Source: Cloacibacterium caeni (GTDB lineage Bacteria > Bacteroidota > Bacteroidia > Flavobacteriales > Weeksellaceae). Taken from it: a DNA stretch of 64,000 nt. Positions 34,324 through 42,960 of this stretch are shown piece after piece. Location: positions 2,356,001-2,420,000 of the forward strand of contig NZ_OU015319.1 of NCBI RefSeq assembly GCF_907163125.1, in the 5' to 3' direction. A program made the position numbers and the translations under genes. A model generated the notes under the pieces. The model was not told the origin of the DNA, made no database searches, and saw only the letters and a program-made list of their open reading frames with translations. How positions within the stretch are numbered: the first letter of the stretch is position 1; the number at the start of each line of letters is the position of its first letter.

Positions 34324-34708
34324 TATTATCAATTTTATATTTATTATAAAAAATTAAAAGAATAATTGCAAAAAATAAATTAAAGCCATTTTCAATTAAT
34401 TTCTCAGCAGAAATTGGGTGAATACCATAAAAAACTAATTCTTTTATGTGATAAAGTAGAATATATAACGGCATTAAAATTCCAACGAAATAAATAAATA
34501 TTTTAAAAATCTGATGATTATAATTTGTTTTTAAGAAGAACATTAAAAAAGCAGAAAAACTAATAAGAAGTTTTAGCCACTTTAAAACAAGAATTCCAGC
34601 AATTTCTGTTGGTTTATAAACCAGCAGAAGCCCATTTACAAAGTCTAGACTCACAATTGCAAGAAAAATGTAGAAAAAAATTCTACTTTTAAAAAATTCA
34701 GTTCTCAT
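34304..34708 (-). CDS. Small membrane protein of unknown function
   Basis: 134 residues with four hydrophobic segments (IFFYIFLAIVSLDFVNGLLLVY; LLISFSAFLMFFL; FKIFIYFVGILMPLYILLYHI; NLFFAIILLIFYNKY). No recognisable family. Its stop overlaps the AlkD-like start, suggesting co-transcription without telling function. Confidence 0.6.
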   Translation of the reverse strand: MRTEFFKSRIFFYIFLAIVSLDFVNGLLLVYKPTEIAGILVLKWLKLLISFSAFLMFFLKTNYNHQIFKIFIYFVGILMPLYILLYHIKELVFYGIHPISAEKLIENGFNLFFAIILLIFYNKYKIDNNVQPNP

Positions 34709-34786
34709 AATTATTTAGATGCTTTGACTTCGTCGAATCTAAAGATTTCAGCATGACAAAGTGTGCAAAAATCTAATTTAAAAATT

Positions 34787-34860
34787 TAAACACAGAGAAA
34801 CAGAGCTTGTTTCACAGAGTTCACAGTATGCTCTGTGTTTTCGCTGTGCCTCTGTGTTTA
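34787..34860. repeat. Palindromic repeat of CACAGAG units
   Basis: TAAACACAGAGAAACAGAGC (34787-34805 region) and its inexact inverse at 34830-34860 surround a TCACAGAGTTCACAG spacer. A dispersed-repeat type common in Chryseobacterium-like genomes; also a possible terminator for hflX. Confidence 0.55.
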
Positions 34861-34866
34861 AACAAC

Positions 34867-36072
34867 TTACTCATCCTCAAAATATTCAAACAAGAAATCG
34901 TTATATGGAAATCTAGAAATATGAATTTTATGAACCTCATCGTAAATCATTTTCTTCATTTCTGGAAAATTCTCTTTAGATAAAGCCGAAATGAAAACGG
35001 TAGGATATTTAGATTTTGCCATCCACGTTTTTTTCCACTCTTCTAGAGAAATGTTCTTTTTGGTAGCTGGAGTTAAATCATCTTCGTCTTTTTTCTCATA
35101 AGCAAAAGCATCTATTTTATTGAAAACCATAATCATAGGTTTCTGATGCGCATTGATTTCCATGAGGATTTGATTCACAGAATCAATGTGATCTTCGAAA
35201 CTTTCGTGAGAAATATCTACTACATGAATAAGCAAATCAGCCTCGCGAACTTCGTCAAGCGTAGATTTGAAAGATTCTACCAACTGAGTCGGCAATTTTC
35301 TGATGAAACCAACCGTATCTGTCAATAAAAATGGTAAATTTCCAATTACCACTTTACGAACAGTAGTATCTAGCGTTGCAAAAAGTTTATTTTCTGCAAA
35401 AACTTCAGATTTAGAAAGCGCATTCATCAAGGTAGATTTTCCTACGTTGGTATATCCTACCAACGCAACTCTCACCACTTTTCCACGATTATTTCGTTGA
35501 GTCGCCATTTGTCTATCAATGGTTTTCAGCTTTTCTTTTAGAAGCGTAATTCTATCACGAATAATACGTCTATCAGTTTCAATTTCGGTTTCACCAGGAC
35601 CACGCATTCCGATTCCTCCTTTTTGACGTTCTAAGTGCGTCCACATTCTGGTTAATCTTGGAAGAAGATATTGATATTGAGCAAGTTCCACTTGAGTTCT
35701 TGCGTAAGAAGTTTGTGCTCTTTGTGCAAAAATATCAAGGATAAGATTGGTTCTATCGAGGATTTTTACTTCCATTTCTCGCTCCAAATTTTTCAATTGA
35801 GAAGGTGAAAGTTCGTCATCAAAAATAACGGTTCCTATTTCGTTTTCTTTTACAAAATTTTTAATTTCTTCTGCTTTTCCGCTTCCTACAAAGGTTCTAG
35901 AATCTGGTTGAGATAATTTTTGCGTAAAGCGTTTTTCTACAGTTGCACCTGCAGTATAGGCAAGAAATTCTAACTCATCGAGGTATTCGGTAAGTTTTTC
36001 TTCGTCTTGATGCTGTGTAATTAAGCCTACTAAAACGGCTTTTTCGTATTGATGTTCTTTTTTTTCGAGCAT
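34867..36072 (-). CDS. hflX: HflX ribosome-associated GTPase
   Basis: 401 residues. The N-terminal HflX domain (LVGLITQ, GKAEEIKNFV, NLEREMEVKILDRTNLILDIFAQRAQT) and the glycine-rich linker (RQKGGIGMRGPGETEIETDRR) precede the GTPase domain: G1 GYTNVGKST near 212, G3 DTVGFIRKLP, G4 NKIDAF. HflX splits stalled ribosomes under stress. The single gene is flanked by palindromes on one side. Confidence 0.95.
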   Translation of the reverse strand: MLEKKEHQYEKAVLVGLITQHQDEEKLTEYLDELEFLAYTAGATVEKRFTQKLSQPDSRTFVGSGKAEEIKNFVKENEIGTVIFDDELSPSQLKNLEREMEVKILDRTNLILDIFAQRAQTSYARTQVELAQYQYLLPRLTRMWTHLERQKGGIGMRGPGETEIETDRRIIRDRITLLKEKLKTIDRQMATQRNNRGKVVRVALVGYTNVGKSTLMNALSKSEVFAENKLFATLDTTVRKVVIGNLPFLLTDTVGFIRKLPTQLVESFKSTLDEVREADLLIHVVDISHESFEDHIDSVNQILMEINAHQKPMIMVFNKIDAFAYEKKDEDDLTPATKKNISLEEWKKTWMAKSKYPTVFISALSKENFPEMKKMIYDEVHKIHISRFPYNDFLFEYFEDE

Positions 36073-36120
36073 AAGGTTTACTGACTACATTATTTTACAA
36101 AGGTAATATATATTCACCTA

Positions 36121-36387
36121 TCATAGAGATTTTGAGAATTTCCATTTTAAAATCAATAAAAAAACGGTGATGGCGATAGAAATACTGTTAGTCACCATCA
36201 TAGAAATGCTTTCTTTTACCACACCATAATACAACCAAAGCACACTGCTGATGATTCCTATAATACAAGTGAGCAAAGAGATTTCTTCGGCTGATTTTTC
36301 CTTGAAAATTTTAACAATTTGTGGGATAAAAAGCGCTGAGGAAATTCCACCAGCTATAAACCCAAAGACTTCTGGATTGATATTCAT
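36121..36387 (-). CDS. SemiSWEET sugar transporter (first copy)
   Basis: 88 residues with three transmembrane helices and the PQ-loop motif SALFIPQIVKIFKEKSAEEISLL. SemiSWEETs dimerise to form a sugar uniporter. A second, clearly related copy lies 70 bp upstream on the same strand, so a heterodimer is possible. Confidence 0.88.
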   Translation of the reverse strand: MNINPEVFGFIAGGISSALFIPQIVKIFKEKSAEEISLLTCIIGIISSVLWLYYGVVKESISMMVTNSISIAITVFLLILKWKFSKSL

Positions 36388-36457
36388 GTTTTTCTTTCAA
36401 AGAAAATTCCTTTTCTCCAAAAGAACATTTCAAGGTTTAAAGAATCTTTTATAGAAT

Positions 36458-36721
36458 TTACTTTTCAGAATATTTCCACTTGAGTAAAAGCATGATAACT
36501 GCTGATATACAGACTACTACATTGGTGAGAATTACAGAAGGAAGTTCTTTCCAAATTCCGTAAACCAACCAAATTAAAGTACTGGTCACCACAATCATAA
36601 AAGAAGTTACAGAAATATCTTTTACCGATTTAGACTTCCAAGTTTTAAAAATTTGCGGAACGAAAGTTATGCAAGACAATGTTCCTGCAATCAAGCCGAG
36701 AATTTCTGGGTTAAAATTCAT
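36458..36721 (-). CDS. SemiSWEET sugar transporter (second copy)
   Basis: 87 residues from the Met at 36721 (MNFNPEILGLIAGTLSC); a 129-residue frame from 36847 adds an unlikely polar N-terminus that overlaps the neighbouring gene. PQ-loop CITFVPQIFKTWKSKSVKDISVTSF matches the first copy residue for residue in spacing. Three helices. Confidence 0.85.
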   Translation of the reverse strand: MNFNPEILGLIAGTLSCITFVPQIFKTWKSKSVKDISVTSFMIVVTSTLIWLVYGIWKELPSVILTNVVVCISAVIMLLLKWKYSEK

Positions 36722-36824
36722 TTGATAATGTGTTAATATGATGATGAGTTGATATGATGATTTTTTTAATTCAAATTTGCGAATTTTTTCAAAATCTTCA
36801 TCAAATCTACTTAATATCAAACTA

Positions 36825-37250
36825 TCAGTCCCAATCTTCGGCAACAAATTTCATGGTTTGTCCATTTTTATTTTTCAAAGTCAAAAAATGCCCTTTTACT
36901 TGATATTTGGTTATCGTAGGTAATAATTTCCCGAAGTTTTCTTCTAATTTCATGTTTCCGTCACAATACATCATGGTAGAACCAACTCCTGAGAAATGTA
37001 TTCTGTGATTATTTTTCAATTTTACAGAGAAAAAAATACTGTTGCAACCCATTTTTGCGCCACCTCCTCTTTCGAAGTGAGTTAGGTCTAAATATGCTTT
37101 TTTCTGAATGAGTTCTTCCTTGGTAAATCCTTGAAATTCAACTAACATCCACTTTCTCTCCAGAGAAGAAATTTCTTTCTGTGGAGCAAAACTCATCATA
37201 AAAAATGAAATTGATAATATGCTGATTATAAAAAAACGTGTTTTCATCAT
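36825..37250 (-). CDS. META-domain exported protein
   Basis: 141 residues: signal peptide (MMKTRFFIISILSISFFMMSFA), then a META/HslJ-type domain with LERKWMLVEFQGF, GGGAKMGCNSIFFSVKL and STMMYCDGNMKLEENFGKLLPTITKYQVKGHFLTLKN. These are small periplasmic proteins; E. coli HslJ is linked to novobiocin tolerance. Role here unknown. Confidence 0.85.
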   Translation of the reverse strand: MMKTRFFIISILSISFFMMSFAPQKEISSLERKWMLVEFQGFTKEELIQKKAYLDLTHFERGGGAKMGCNSIFFSVKLKNNHRIHFSGVGSTMMYCDGNMKLEENFGKLLPTITKYQVKGHFLTLKNKNGQTMKFVAEDWD

Positions 37251-37340
37251 AGGTAATTTGTAACAGACCAGTCAAATTATATACCAATTTTCAAAAATCG
37301 CTTTTAATTCATACATTTACCCATAAAATTTTTTAGATCA

Positions 37341-39473
37341 ATGAAAAGAATATTTTTACTATTCACATTTCTATTGAGCTTTGCACAAATGCGTGCAGAC
37401 GAAGGAATGTGGCTGATGATGCTCGTAAAGAGATTAAACGGAAAAGACTTACAAAAACAAGGTCTTAGATTAACTGCAGAAGAAATTTATTCTGTAAACA
37501 ACTCTAGCCTAAAAGACGCCATCGTACAGTTTAATGGTGGTTGTACCGCAGAAGTAGTTTCTAAAGAAGGTTTGCTTTTCACAAACCACCACTGTGGTTA
37601 TGATGCTATTGCAGCACTTTCTACGCCAGAAAAAAATTATTTAAAAGATGGTTTCTTCGCCATGAACAACAAAGAAGAACTTCCTGCAAAAAATCTTTAT
37701 GTGAGATTTTTAGTAAGAATGGATGATGTAACAGCTAGAATTAACGGGAAACTTAATCCTCAAATGTCTGCTGACGAAAGACGCGCCGTAATCGAAGCAG
37801 AATACAAAGCCATCCAAAAAGAAAATTCAGAAAATGGTAAATATACTGTAGTAGTAAGAGATTTCTTCAGTGGAAATGAATTCTACTATTTTGTATATCA
37901 AGATTATAAAGACGTAAGATTGGTAGGAACTCCTACAGAATCTATTGGTAAATTCGGTGGTGATACCGATAACTGGGAATGGCCAAGACATACTGGTGAC
38001 TTCTCTGTTTTCAGAATTTATGGTGATGCTAAAGGAAATCCTGCAGAATATTCATTAAACAACGTTCCATTAAAACCTAAATATCACCTTCCTGTTTCTA
38101 TGAAAGGTGTAAAACCTGGTGATTTCACCATGATTATGGGTTATCCTGGTAGAACTAACAGATATTTAACTTCTTATGGAATCAATCAATTGGTGACTAA
38201 AGATTATATCGGTTGGGTAGAAGCTTCTAAATCTGCAATGGATGTGATGAAGAAGTACATGGATAAAGACACGCAAATCAGATTAGATTACGCTTCTCAA
38301 TACGCTTCTGTAGCAAACTACTGGAAAAACAGAGCTGGAACCATAGAATCTGTAAACAAAAACGGAACAGTTGCAGACAAACAAAAAGTAGAAGCTAAAT
38401 TCCAAGAATGGGCTAACTTAGCTGAAAACAAAGCTACTTATGGCAATGTTCTTTCAGAAATCGAAGCGTATTACAAATTAATTGCTGATAGAAATTTAGA
38501 AAGAAACTACGCTACTCAATTCCAAAGAAATGCTAAATATGCAGTTCTTCCTTACAGAATTGGCGCTGCTCTTAAATCTTATATTGAGCAAAACGAAGCT
38601 GGAAAAGCGGCTATGAAAGCTAGACTTCTTGCTGGTGTAGAAGCTTCTTACGATGGTTTCCACCCAGTAGTAGAAAAAGATATGTTACAAACTTTACTTT
38701 CTCTTTATAAGAACAAAGTACCGTTTGATTATCAACTTCCGGTGATGAAATATTCTAATCCAGCAGAATTAGCTAACCAAGCAGACGCTTCTATTTTCAG
38801 CACCAAAGAATCTCTACTTAAATTCATCGAAAATCCTAGTTTAGCTATTCTGGAAAACGATCCGCTTTACAAATTCTCAGGAATTATGGTAGCAGAAGCT
38901 ATGATGTTTGGAGACAAATATGTAAAAGCTGATGACCAATTTGCTAAAAACACAAGATTATACTTTGACGGTCTTAGAAAATCTATGCCAGAAAAAGAAT
39001 TCTATCCAGATGCTAACTCTACTATGAGAGTAACTTTCGGTAAAGTAGATAGATTACCAATCAGAAAAGACAGACAATATTATGGCGTAAAAGATAACTT
39101 CTATACTGATATGAAAGGTATGGTGGCTAAATACAAAAAAGGCGACGCAGAGTTTGATTTACCTCAAAGATTATTAGATCTATACAAGAAAAAAGATTTC
39201 GGTCCATACAAAGACAAAAAAGGTTATATGCCTGTAAACTTCTTATCAGATAATGATATTACAGGTGGAAACTCTGGTTCTCCTATCTTAAACGGAAATG
39301 GTGAATTAATTGGTCTTGCTTTCGATGGTAACTCTGAAGCACTTTCTGGAGATATCGTTTTCGAAAAACAATGGCAAAAAACCATCAACCTAGATGTAAG
39401 ATTCTTACTTTGGGTAATGGATAAATATCACGGAGCTGGTTATTTATTAAACGAAATGACCATCAGAAAATAA
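37341..39473 (+). CDS. S46-family dipeptidyl peptidase (DPP7-like)
   Basis: 710 residues. Exported chymotrypsin-fold exopeptidase releasing dipeptides from peptide N-termini. The signal peptide ends near FAQMRA. The catalytic His is in LFTNHHCGYDAI, the Asp in WPRHTGDFSVFRIYGD, and the Ser in GGNSGSPILNG. The residue 18 positions after that Ser is Gly (LAFDGNSEA); in Porphyromonas enzymes Gly at this place goes with DPP7 (hydrophobic P1) and Arg with DPP11 (Asp/Glu P1), so a DPP7-like specificity is predicted. Own terminator at 39498. Confidence 0.94.
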   Translation: MKRIFLLFTFLLSFAQMRADEGMWLMMLVKRLNGKDLQKQGLRLTAEEIYSVNNSSLKDAIVQFNGGCTAEVVSKEGLLFTNHHCGYDAIAALSTPEKNYLKDGFFAMNNKEELPAKNLYVRFLVRMDDVTARINGKLNPQMSADERRAVIEAEYKAIQKENSENGKYTVVVRDFFSGNEFYYFVYQDYKDVRLVGTPTESIGKFGGDTDNWEWPRHTGDFSVFRIYGDAKGNPAEYSLNNVPLKPKYHLPVSMKGVKPGDFTMIMGYPGRTNRYLTSYGINQLVTKDYIGWVEASKSAMDVMKKYMDKDTQIRLDYASQYASVANYWKNRAGTIESVNKNGTVADKQKVEAKFQEWANLAENKATYGNVLSEIEAYYKLIADRNLERNYATQFQRNAKYAVLPYRIGAALKSYIEQNEAGKAAMKARLLAGVEASYDGFHPVVEKDMLQTLLSLYKNKVPFDYQLPVMKYSNPAELANQADASIFSTKESLLKFIENPSLAILENDPLYKFSGIMVAEAMMFGDKYVKADDQFAKNTRLYFDGLRKSMPEKEFYPDANSTMRVTFGKVDRLPIRKDRQYYGVKDNFYTDMKGMVAKYKKGDAEFDLPQRLLDLYKKKDFGPYKDKKGYMPVNFLSDNDITGGNSGSPILNGNGELIGLAFDGNSEALSGDIVFEKQWQKTINLDVRFLLWVMDKYHGAGYLLNEMTIRK

Positions 39474-39497
39474 GGCAACTTTTTTGCTTCTAAAACT

Positions 39498-39527
39498 AAC
39501 CTCGGAGAAATTTCTTCGAGGTTTTTT
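39498..39527 (+). terminator. Terminator of the S46 peptidase gene
   Basis: AACCTCGGAGAAA and TTTCTTCGAGGTT arms followed by TTTT. Confidence 0.8.
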
Positions 39528-39639
39528 ATTACTTTTTACTCCGTTTAGTTTTTAAAAAACTTTTATAAAAACTCAAATTTTCTTATTTTTAGGAAATCAT
39601 AATTTTTTAAACGTTTCTTTTTTCTCAAAATTCATAAAA

Positions 39640-40116
39640 ATGTCAACGGATTACATCACTTTTGAAACAGAAATTAAGCAAAATGGCACTATGAATGCTG
39701 CCTTTGTAGACTTTCCTTTCTCTACAGAAGAATTATTTGGCAAAAAAGGTCAGGTAAAAATCAAAGCTTTGCTTGATGAAAAAGTAGAATACAGAGGAAG
39801 CCTTGCCAAAATGAAAAGTGATGGTCATCTACTGGGATTAACTCAGGAAGTAAGAAAACAACTTGGGAAAACTTTTGGCGATAAGGTTACGGTGAAACTT
39901 TGGGAAGACCAAGAAGAAAGAATTGTAGAAATTCCTGAAGATGTTTTAGAAGTTTTCGAAAAGAACAAAGATGCTTTTGAAATGTATCAGAAAATGTCTT
40001 ACACGCATCGGAAAGAATACATGAGATGGATTACCGAAGCCAAAAAACCAGAAACCAGAGAAAACAGAAAGGTAAAATTGATAGAAATGATTTTAGCAGG
40101 TAAAAAAGGAATATAA
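39640..40116 (+). CDS. YdeI/OmdA-type protein with DUF1905 domain
   Basis: 158 residues. The DUF1905 beta-barrel domain (residues about 5-95, FETEIKQNGTMNAAFVDFPF and YRGSLAKMKSDGHLLGLTQEVRKQLGK) is followed by the C-terminal OmdA/YdeI helices (YQKMSYTHRKEYMRWITEAKKPETRENRKVKLIEMI). Function not established. Followed after 17 bp by the CaCA antiporter gene. Confidence 0.85.
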   Translation: MSTDYITFETEIKQNGTMNAAFVDFPFSTEELFGKKGQVKIKALLDEKVEYRGSLAKMKSDGHLLGLTQEVRKQLGKTFGDKVTVKLWEDQEERIVEIPEDVLEVFEKNKDAFEMYQKMSYTHRKEYMRWITEAKKPETRENRKVKLIEMILAGKKGI

Positions 40117-40133
40117 CTTAAATATAAACGCGT

Positions 40134-41201
40134 ATGAAATTAAAAAAACTTTTCCATTGGACGGTTATTGCTCCTATTTTAGCTTGGGTTATTTACTTTT
40201 TAACTCCCGATTCAGACAGTACAGTTATTTTAATGCTTTGTGGCGTTTTTTTAATGTTAAGTGTATTTTCTGCAGTACACCATTCAGAAGTCATCGCACA
40301 TAAAATTGGCGAACCTTTTGGAACTATTGTTTTGGCGATCTCCATTACAATTATAGAAGTAGCACTTATTATTTCGCTCATGACAGCAGGAGGAAAAGAA
40401 ACCTCACATCTCGCCAGAGATACTGTTTTCGCAGCGGTAATGCTTATTTTAAACGGTGTTTTAGGTTTAAGTTTATTGGTAGGAAGTGTGAAATTTCACG
40501 AACAGTTTTTTGCGAGAACTTCTGCCAATTCCCTACTCGTTTCTTTGATTGCTATTTTAGTGCTTACTCTTATTCTTCCTAATTTTACGACCAGTATAAA
40601 TGGTCCTGTTTATACGCAACCTCAATTGATTTTTGTTTCTATAGCTTGTCTCACCATTTACAGCACTTTTTTATTGGTTCAAACGGTGAGACATAGAAAT
40701 TATTTTTTACCCAATAACAAAGAAGAAGTAGTTTCTGTCCCTACTGCAAAAGAAAGTATTCTGAGTTTTATTACCTTATTGGTCTGTCTAGGAATTGTAG
40801 TATTAATGGCAAAAAAACTCTCTACACCTATAGAAACCATCATTAGAAATGCAGGATTGCCACAATCTTTGGTTGGAGTTATCATTGCAGCAGTGATTTT
40901 ATTACCAGAAGGAATCGCTTCCATTAAAGCAGCCAGAAAAGATGATTTACAGACCAGCCTCAATCTTTCTTTAGGTTCCGCTTTGGCTTCTATTGGACTT
41001 ACTATTCCCGCAGTTGCAGTAGTGTGCAGTATTTTTGATTTAGACCTTGTTTTAGGATTAGATTATAAATCGATGGTTTTGCTGGGATTGTCTATTTTTA
41101 TCACCATGTTATCGCTAAGTCGAGGAAAAACCAACATTCTTTACGGTGTAGTTTTACTTGTGAACTTGGCTGCTTATATTTTTACTGTAATTTATCCTTA
41201 A
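40134..41201 (+). CDS. Calcium/cation:proton antiporter (CaCA, ChaA-like)
   Basis: 355 residues with about eleven transmembrane helices in two inverted repeats. The alpha-1 ion-binding repeat reads HKIGEPFGTIVLAISITIIEVALI and the second GVIIAAVILLPEGIASIKAARKDDLQTSLNLSLGSALASIGLT, with the conserved acidic residues E present. Likely exchanges Ca2+ or Na+/K+ for protons at the inner membrane. The gene forms a short operon with the neighbours (17 bp upstream gap, 5 bp downstream). Confidence 0.9.
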   Translation: MKLKKLFHWTVIAPILAWVIYFLTPDSDSTVILMLCGVFLMLSVFSAVHHSEVIAHKIGEPFGTIVLAISITIIEVALIISLMTAGGKETSHLARDTVFAAVMLILNGVLGLSLLVGSVKFHEQFFARTSANSLLVSLIAILVLTLILPNFTTSINGPVYTQPQLIFVSIACLTIYSTFLLVQTVRHRNYFLPNNKEEVVSVPTAKESILSFITLLVCLGIVVLMAKKLSTPIETIIRNAGLPQSLVGVIIAAVILLPEGIASIKAARKDDLQTSLNLSLGSALASIGLTIPAVAVVCSIFDLDLVLGLDYKSMVLLGLSIFITMLSLSRGKTNILYGVVLLVNLAAYIFTVIYP

Positions 41202-41206
41202 TTAAT

Positions 41207-41719
41207 ATGAAAACCTACGAAACCGAAAGACTTTTACTCAAACCTACAGATTTAGAGGATGCCGAATTTATTCTTCAACTTTTAAATTCTGAAAGTTTCA
41301 TCAAATATATTGGAGACAGAAACGTAAGAACCATAGAAGACGCCGAAAACTACATTCGCAATAGATGTTTTCCTCAGTTTGAAAGACTAGGCTACGGAAG
41401 TTTTACCGTAATTCTAAAGGAAGATTCTTCTAAAATGGGAACTTGTGGAGTTTACGCTAGAGAAAACACAGATAATGCTCCTGATATTGGCTTTGCTTTT
41501 TTGCCAGAATTTGAGGGAAAAGGTTATGGCTACGAAAGTGCCCATTTTATGAAAAATTTGGTTAAAAATGATTACGGAATTAAAAAATTGGGCGGAATTA
41601 CGGTAGAATACAACCACGCTTCTAGAAAATTATTAGAAAAACTAGGTTTAAAATTCCAAAAAAAATTCTTCATGGATGGTGATCCAGAAGAATTATTGTA
41701 TTTCGAAGCTGATATTTAA
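41207..41719 (+). CDS. GNAT-family N-acetyltransferase (RimJ/RimL type)
   Basis: 170 residues. TERLLLKPTDLEDAEFILQLLNSESFIKYIG opens the fold, IGFAFLPEFEGKGYGYESAHFMKN carries the acetyl-CoA pyrophosphate loop (GKGYGYE), and the ending AGG-ITVEYNHASRKLLEKLGLKFQKKF is typical of the RimJ/L subfamily, which acetylates protein N-termini or small amines. Substrate unknown. It begins 5 bp after the antiporter stop. Confidence 0.9.
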   Translation: MKTYETERLLLKPTDLEDAEFILQLLNSESFIKYIGDRNVRTIEDAENYIRNRCFPQFERLGYGSFTVILKEDSSKMGTCGVYARENTDNAPDIGFAFLPEFEGKGYGYESAHFMKNLVKNDYGIKKLGGITVEYNHASRKLLEKLGLKFQKKFFMDGDPEELLYFEADI

Positions 41720-41730
41720 ATAAAATTATC

Positions 41731-41819
41731 TGTCATTCTGAAAAGAAGTGAAACGGAATGAAGAATCTCTTTAATATAGAACAGATTCTTCACTTCACTG
41801 CGTTTCGTTCAGAATGACA
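41731..41819. repeat. Dispersed palindrome, family 1, full copy
   Basis: The arm TGTCATTCTGAAAAGAAGTG and onward to AGAATCT (41731-41768) is mirrored by AGATTCTTCACTTC...AGAATGACA (41783-41819). A 37-bp half-copy lies at 53099-53135. Confidence 0.75.
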
Positions 41820-41831
41820 ATGTAAAAAAGA

Positions 41832-42278
41832 TTACTTCAAAATCTGAGCTGCGTGATTTTTGGTTTCTACTTTTTCGATGACTTCTGTGCAAACAGAATT
41901 TTCGTCAAATAAAAAGGTAGTTCTCACGATTCCCATGAATTCTTTGCCCATGAATTTTTTGAGTTGCCACACCCCGAATTTTTCACAAACTTCATGGTTT
42001 TCATCGGCTAATAAATCATATTTAAACCCGAATTTATCATGAAATTTCTTTTGATTTTTCACAGGATCTGCAGAAATTCCCAAAATCGTAAAACCTTGTT
42101 TCGTTAAGTATTCTATATTTTCATTAAGGTTACAAGCTTCTGCTGTACAACCTGGCGTATTGGCTTTCGGATAGAAGAAAACCACCAATTTTTTCCCTTT
42201 GAAATCTGAAGATTTAACCAGATTTCCGTCTTGATTATCCAATTGAAACGTAGGAAGTGTATCACCTATTTTTAACAT
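41832..42278 (-). CDS. bcp: Thioredoxin-dependent thiol peroxidase (Bcp/PrxQ)
   Basis: 148 residues. Reduces hydrogen peroxide and organic peroxides with thioredoxin. The peroxidatic Cys is in ANTPGCTAEACNLNEN, with a second Cys five residues later (CTAEAC), the PrxQ alpha-type arrangement in which both form a disulphide. Remaining motifs (VVFFYPKANTPGC, GISADPVKNQKKFHDKFGF, RTTFLFDE) are normal. Confidence 0.95.
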   Translation of the reverse strand: MLKIGDTLPTFQLDNQDGNLVKSSDFKGKKLVVFFYPKANTPGCTAEACNLNENIEYLTKQGFTILGISADPVKNQKKFHDKFGFKYDLLADENHEVCEKFGVWQLKKFMGKEFMGIVRTTFLFDENSVCTEVIEKVETKNHAAQILK

Positions 42279-42308
42279 AATGCTTATTTTTGCTCAAATT
42301 TACAGAAA

Positions 42309-42929
42309 ATGACTAAGAAAGAGCGTGCAAAAATAGTAATGACTGAGTTAGAAAAAATCTATCCCGAAGTTCCTATTCCACTGAACCATAGAAATGCTTA
42401 TGAACTATTGGTTGCAGTTGCACTTTCTGCACAAACTACTGATAAAAAAGTAAATGAAGTAACTCCCAAATTGTTTTCTGTAGCACCCAATCCAGAAAAA
42501 ATGGCTTCATTAGAAGAGCCTGAAATCAAGGAATTGATTAAAGAAATCGGACTTTCTACAACCAAAGCCAAAAATCTAAAAATCATGGCCAATCAACTTC
42601 TGGAAAGACATAACGGCGAAGTTCCTTCTAACTTTGAGGATTTAGAAAATTTAGCAGGAGTAGGTCATAAAACGGCGAGTGTAGTGATGAGTCAGGCTTT
42701 TGGTGTTCCTGCTTTTCCGGTAGACACTCACATTCATCGATTGATGAAACAATGGAAATTAACCGAAGGAAAAAACGTGGTTCAAACCGAAAACGACGCT
42801 AAAAAACTTTTCCCAAAAGAAACTTGGAATAAACTTCACCTCCAAATTATTTTCTACGGCAGAGAATATTCTCCAGCCAGAGGAAATCAGGAGAAAGATT
42901 ACCTCACGAAAATGCTTTTTGAGAAATAA
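42309..42929 (+). CDS. nth: Endonuclease III, iron-sulphur cluster cysteines absent
   Basis: 206 residues. DNA glycosylase/AP lyase for oxidised pyrimidines. The helix-hairpin-helix and catalytic Lys are in ENLAGVGHKTASVVMSQAFG; the catalytic Asp follows in FPVDTHIHRLMKQWKL. The usual C-terminal cluster (Cys-x6-Cys-x2-Cys-x5-Cys) is missing: the protein ends LQIIFYGREYSPARGNQEKDYLTKMLFEK, with no cysteine. Cluster-free EndoIII forms exist in some flavobacteria. A -7-like TATTTTTG lies at 42285. Confidence 0.93.
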   Translation: MTKKERAKIVMTELEKIYPEVPIPLNHRNAYELLVAVALSAQTTDKKVNEVTPKLFSVAPNPEKMASLEEPEIKELIKEIGLSTTKAKNLKIMANQLLERHNGEVPSNFEDLENLAGVGHKTASVVMSQAFGVPAFPVDTHIHRLMKQWKLTEGKNVVQTENDAKKLFPKETWNKLHLQIIFYGREYSPARGNQEKDYLTKMLFEK

Positions 42930-42930
42930 A

Positions 42931-42955
42931 AAAAACCGCAAAATTCTGCGGTTTA
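42931..42955. terminator. Terminator between nth and the DUF885 gene
   Basis: AAAAACCGC and GCGGTTTA arms around AAAATTCT, serving two converging genes. Confidence 0.75.
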
Positions 42956-42960
42956 TATTT

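Noticed and set aside
36458-36847. 129-residue start for the second SemiSWEET
   Set aside because: The additional polar N-terminus overlaps the META gene and does not match the first copy, which begins with the equivalent of MNFNPE.
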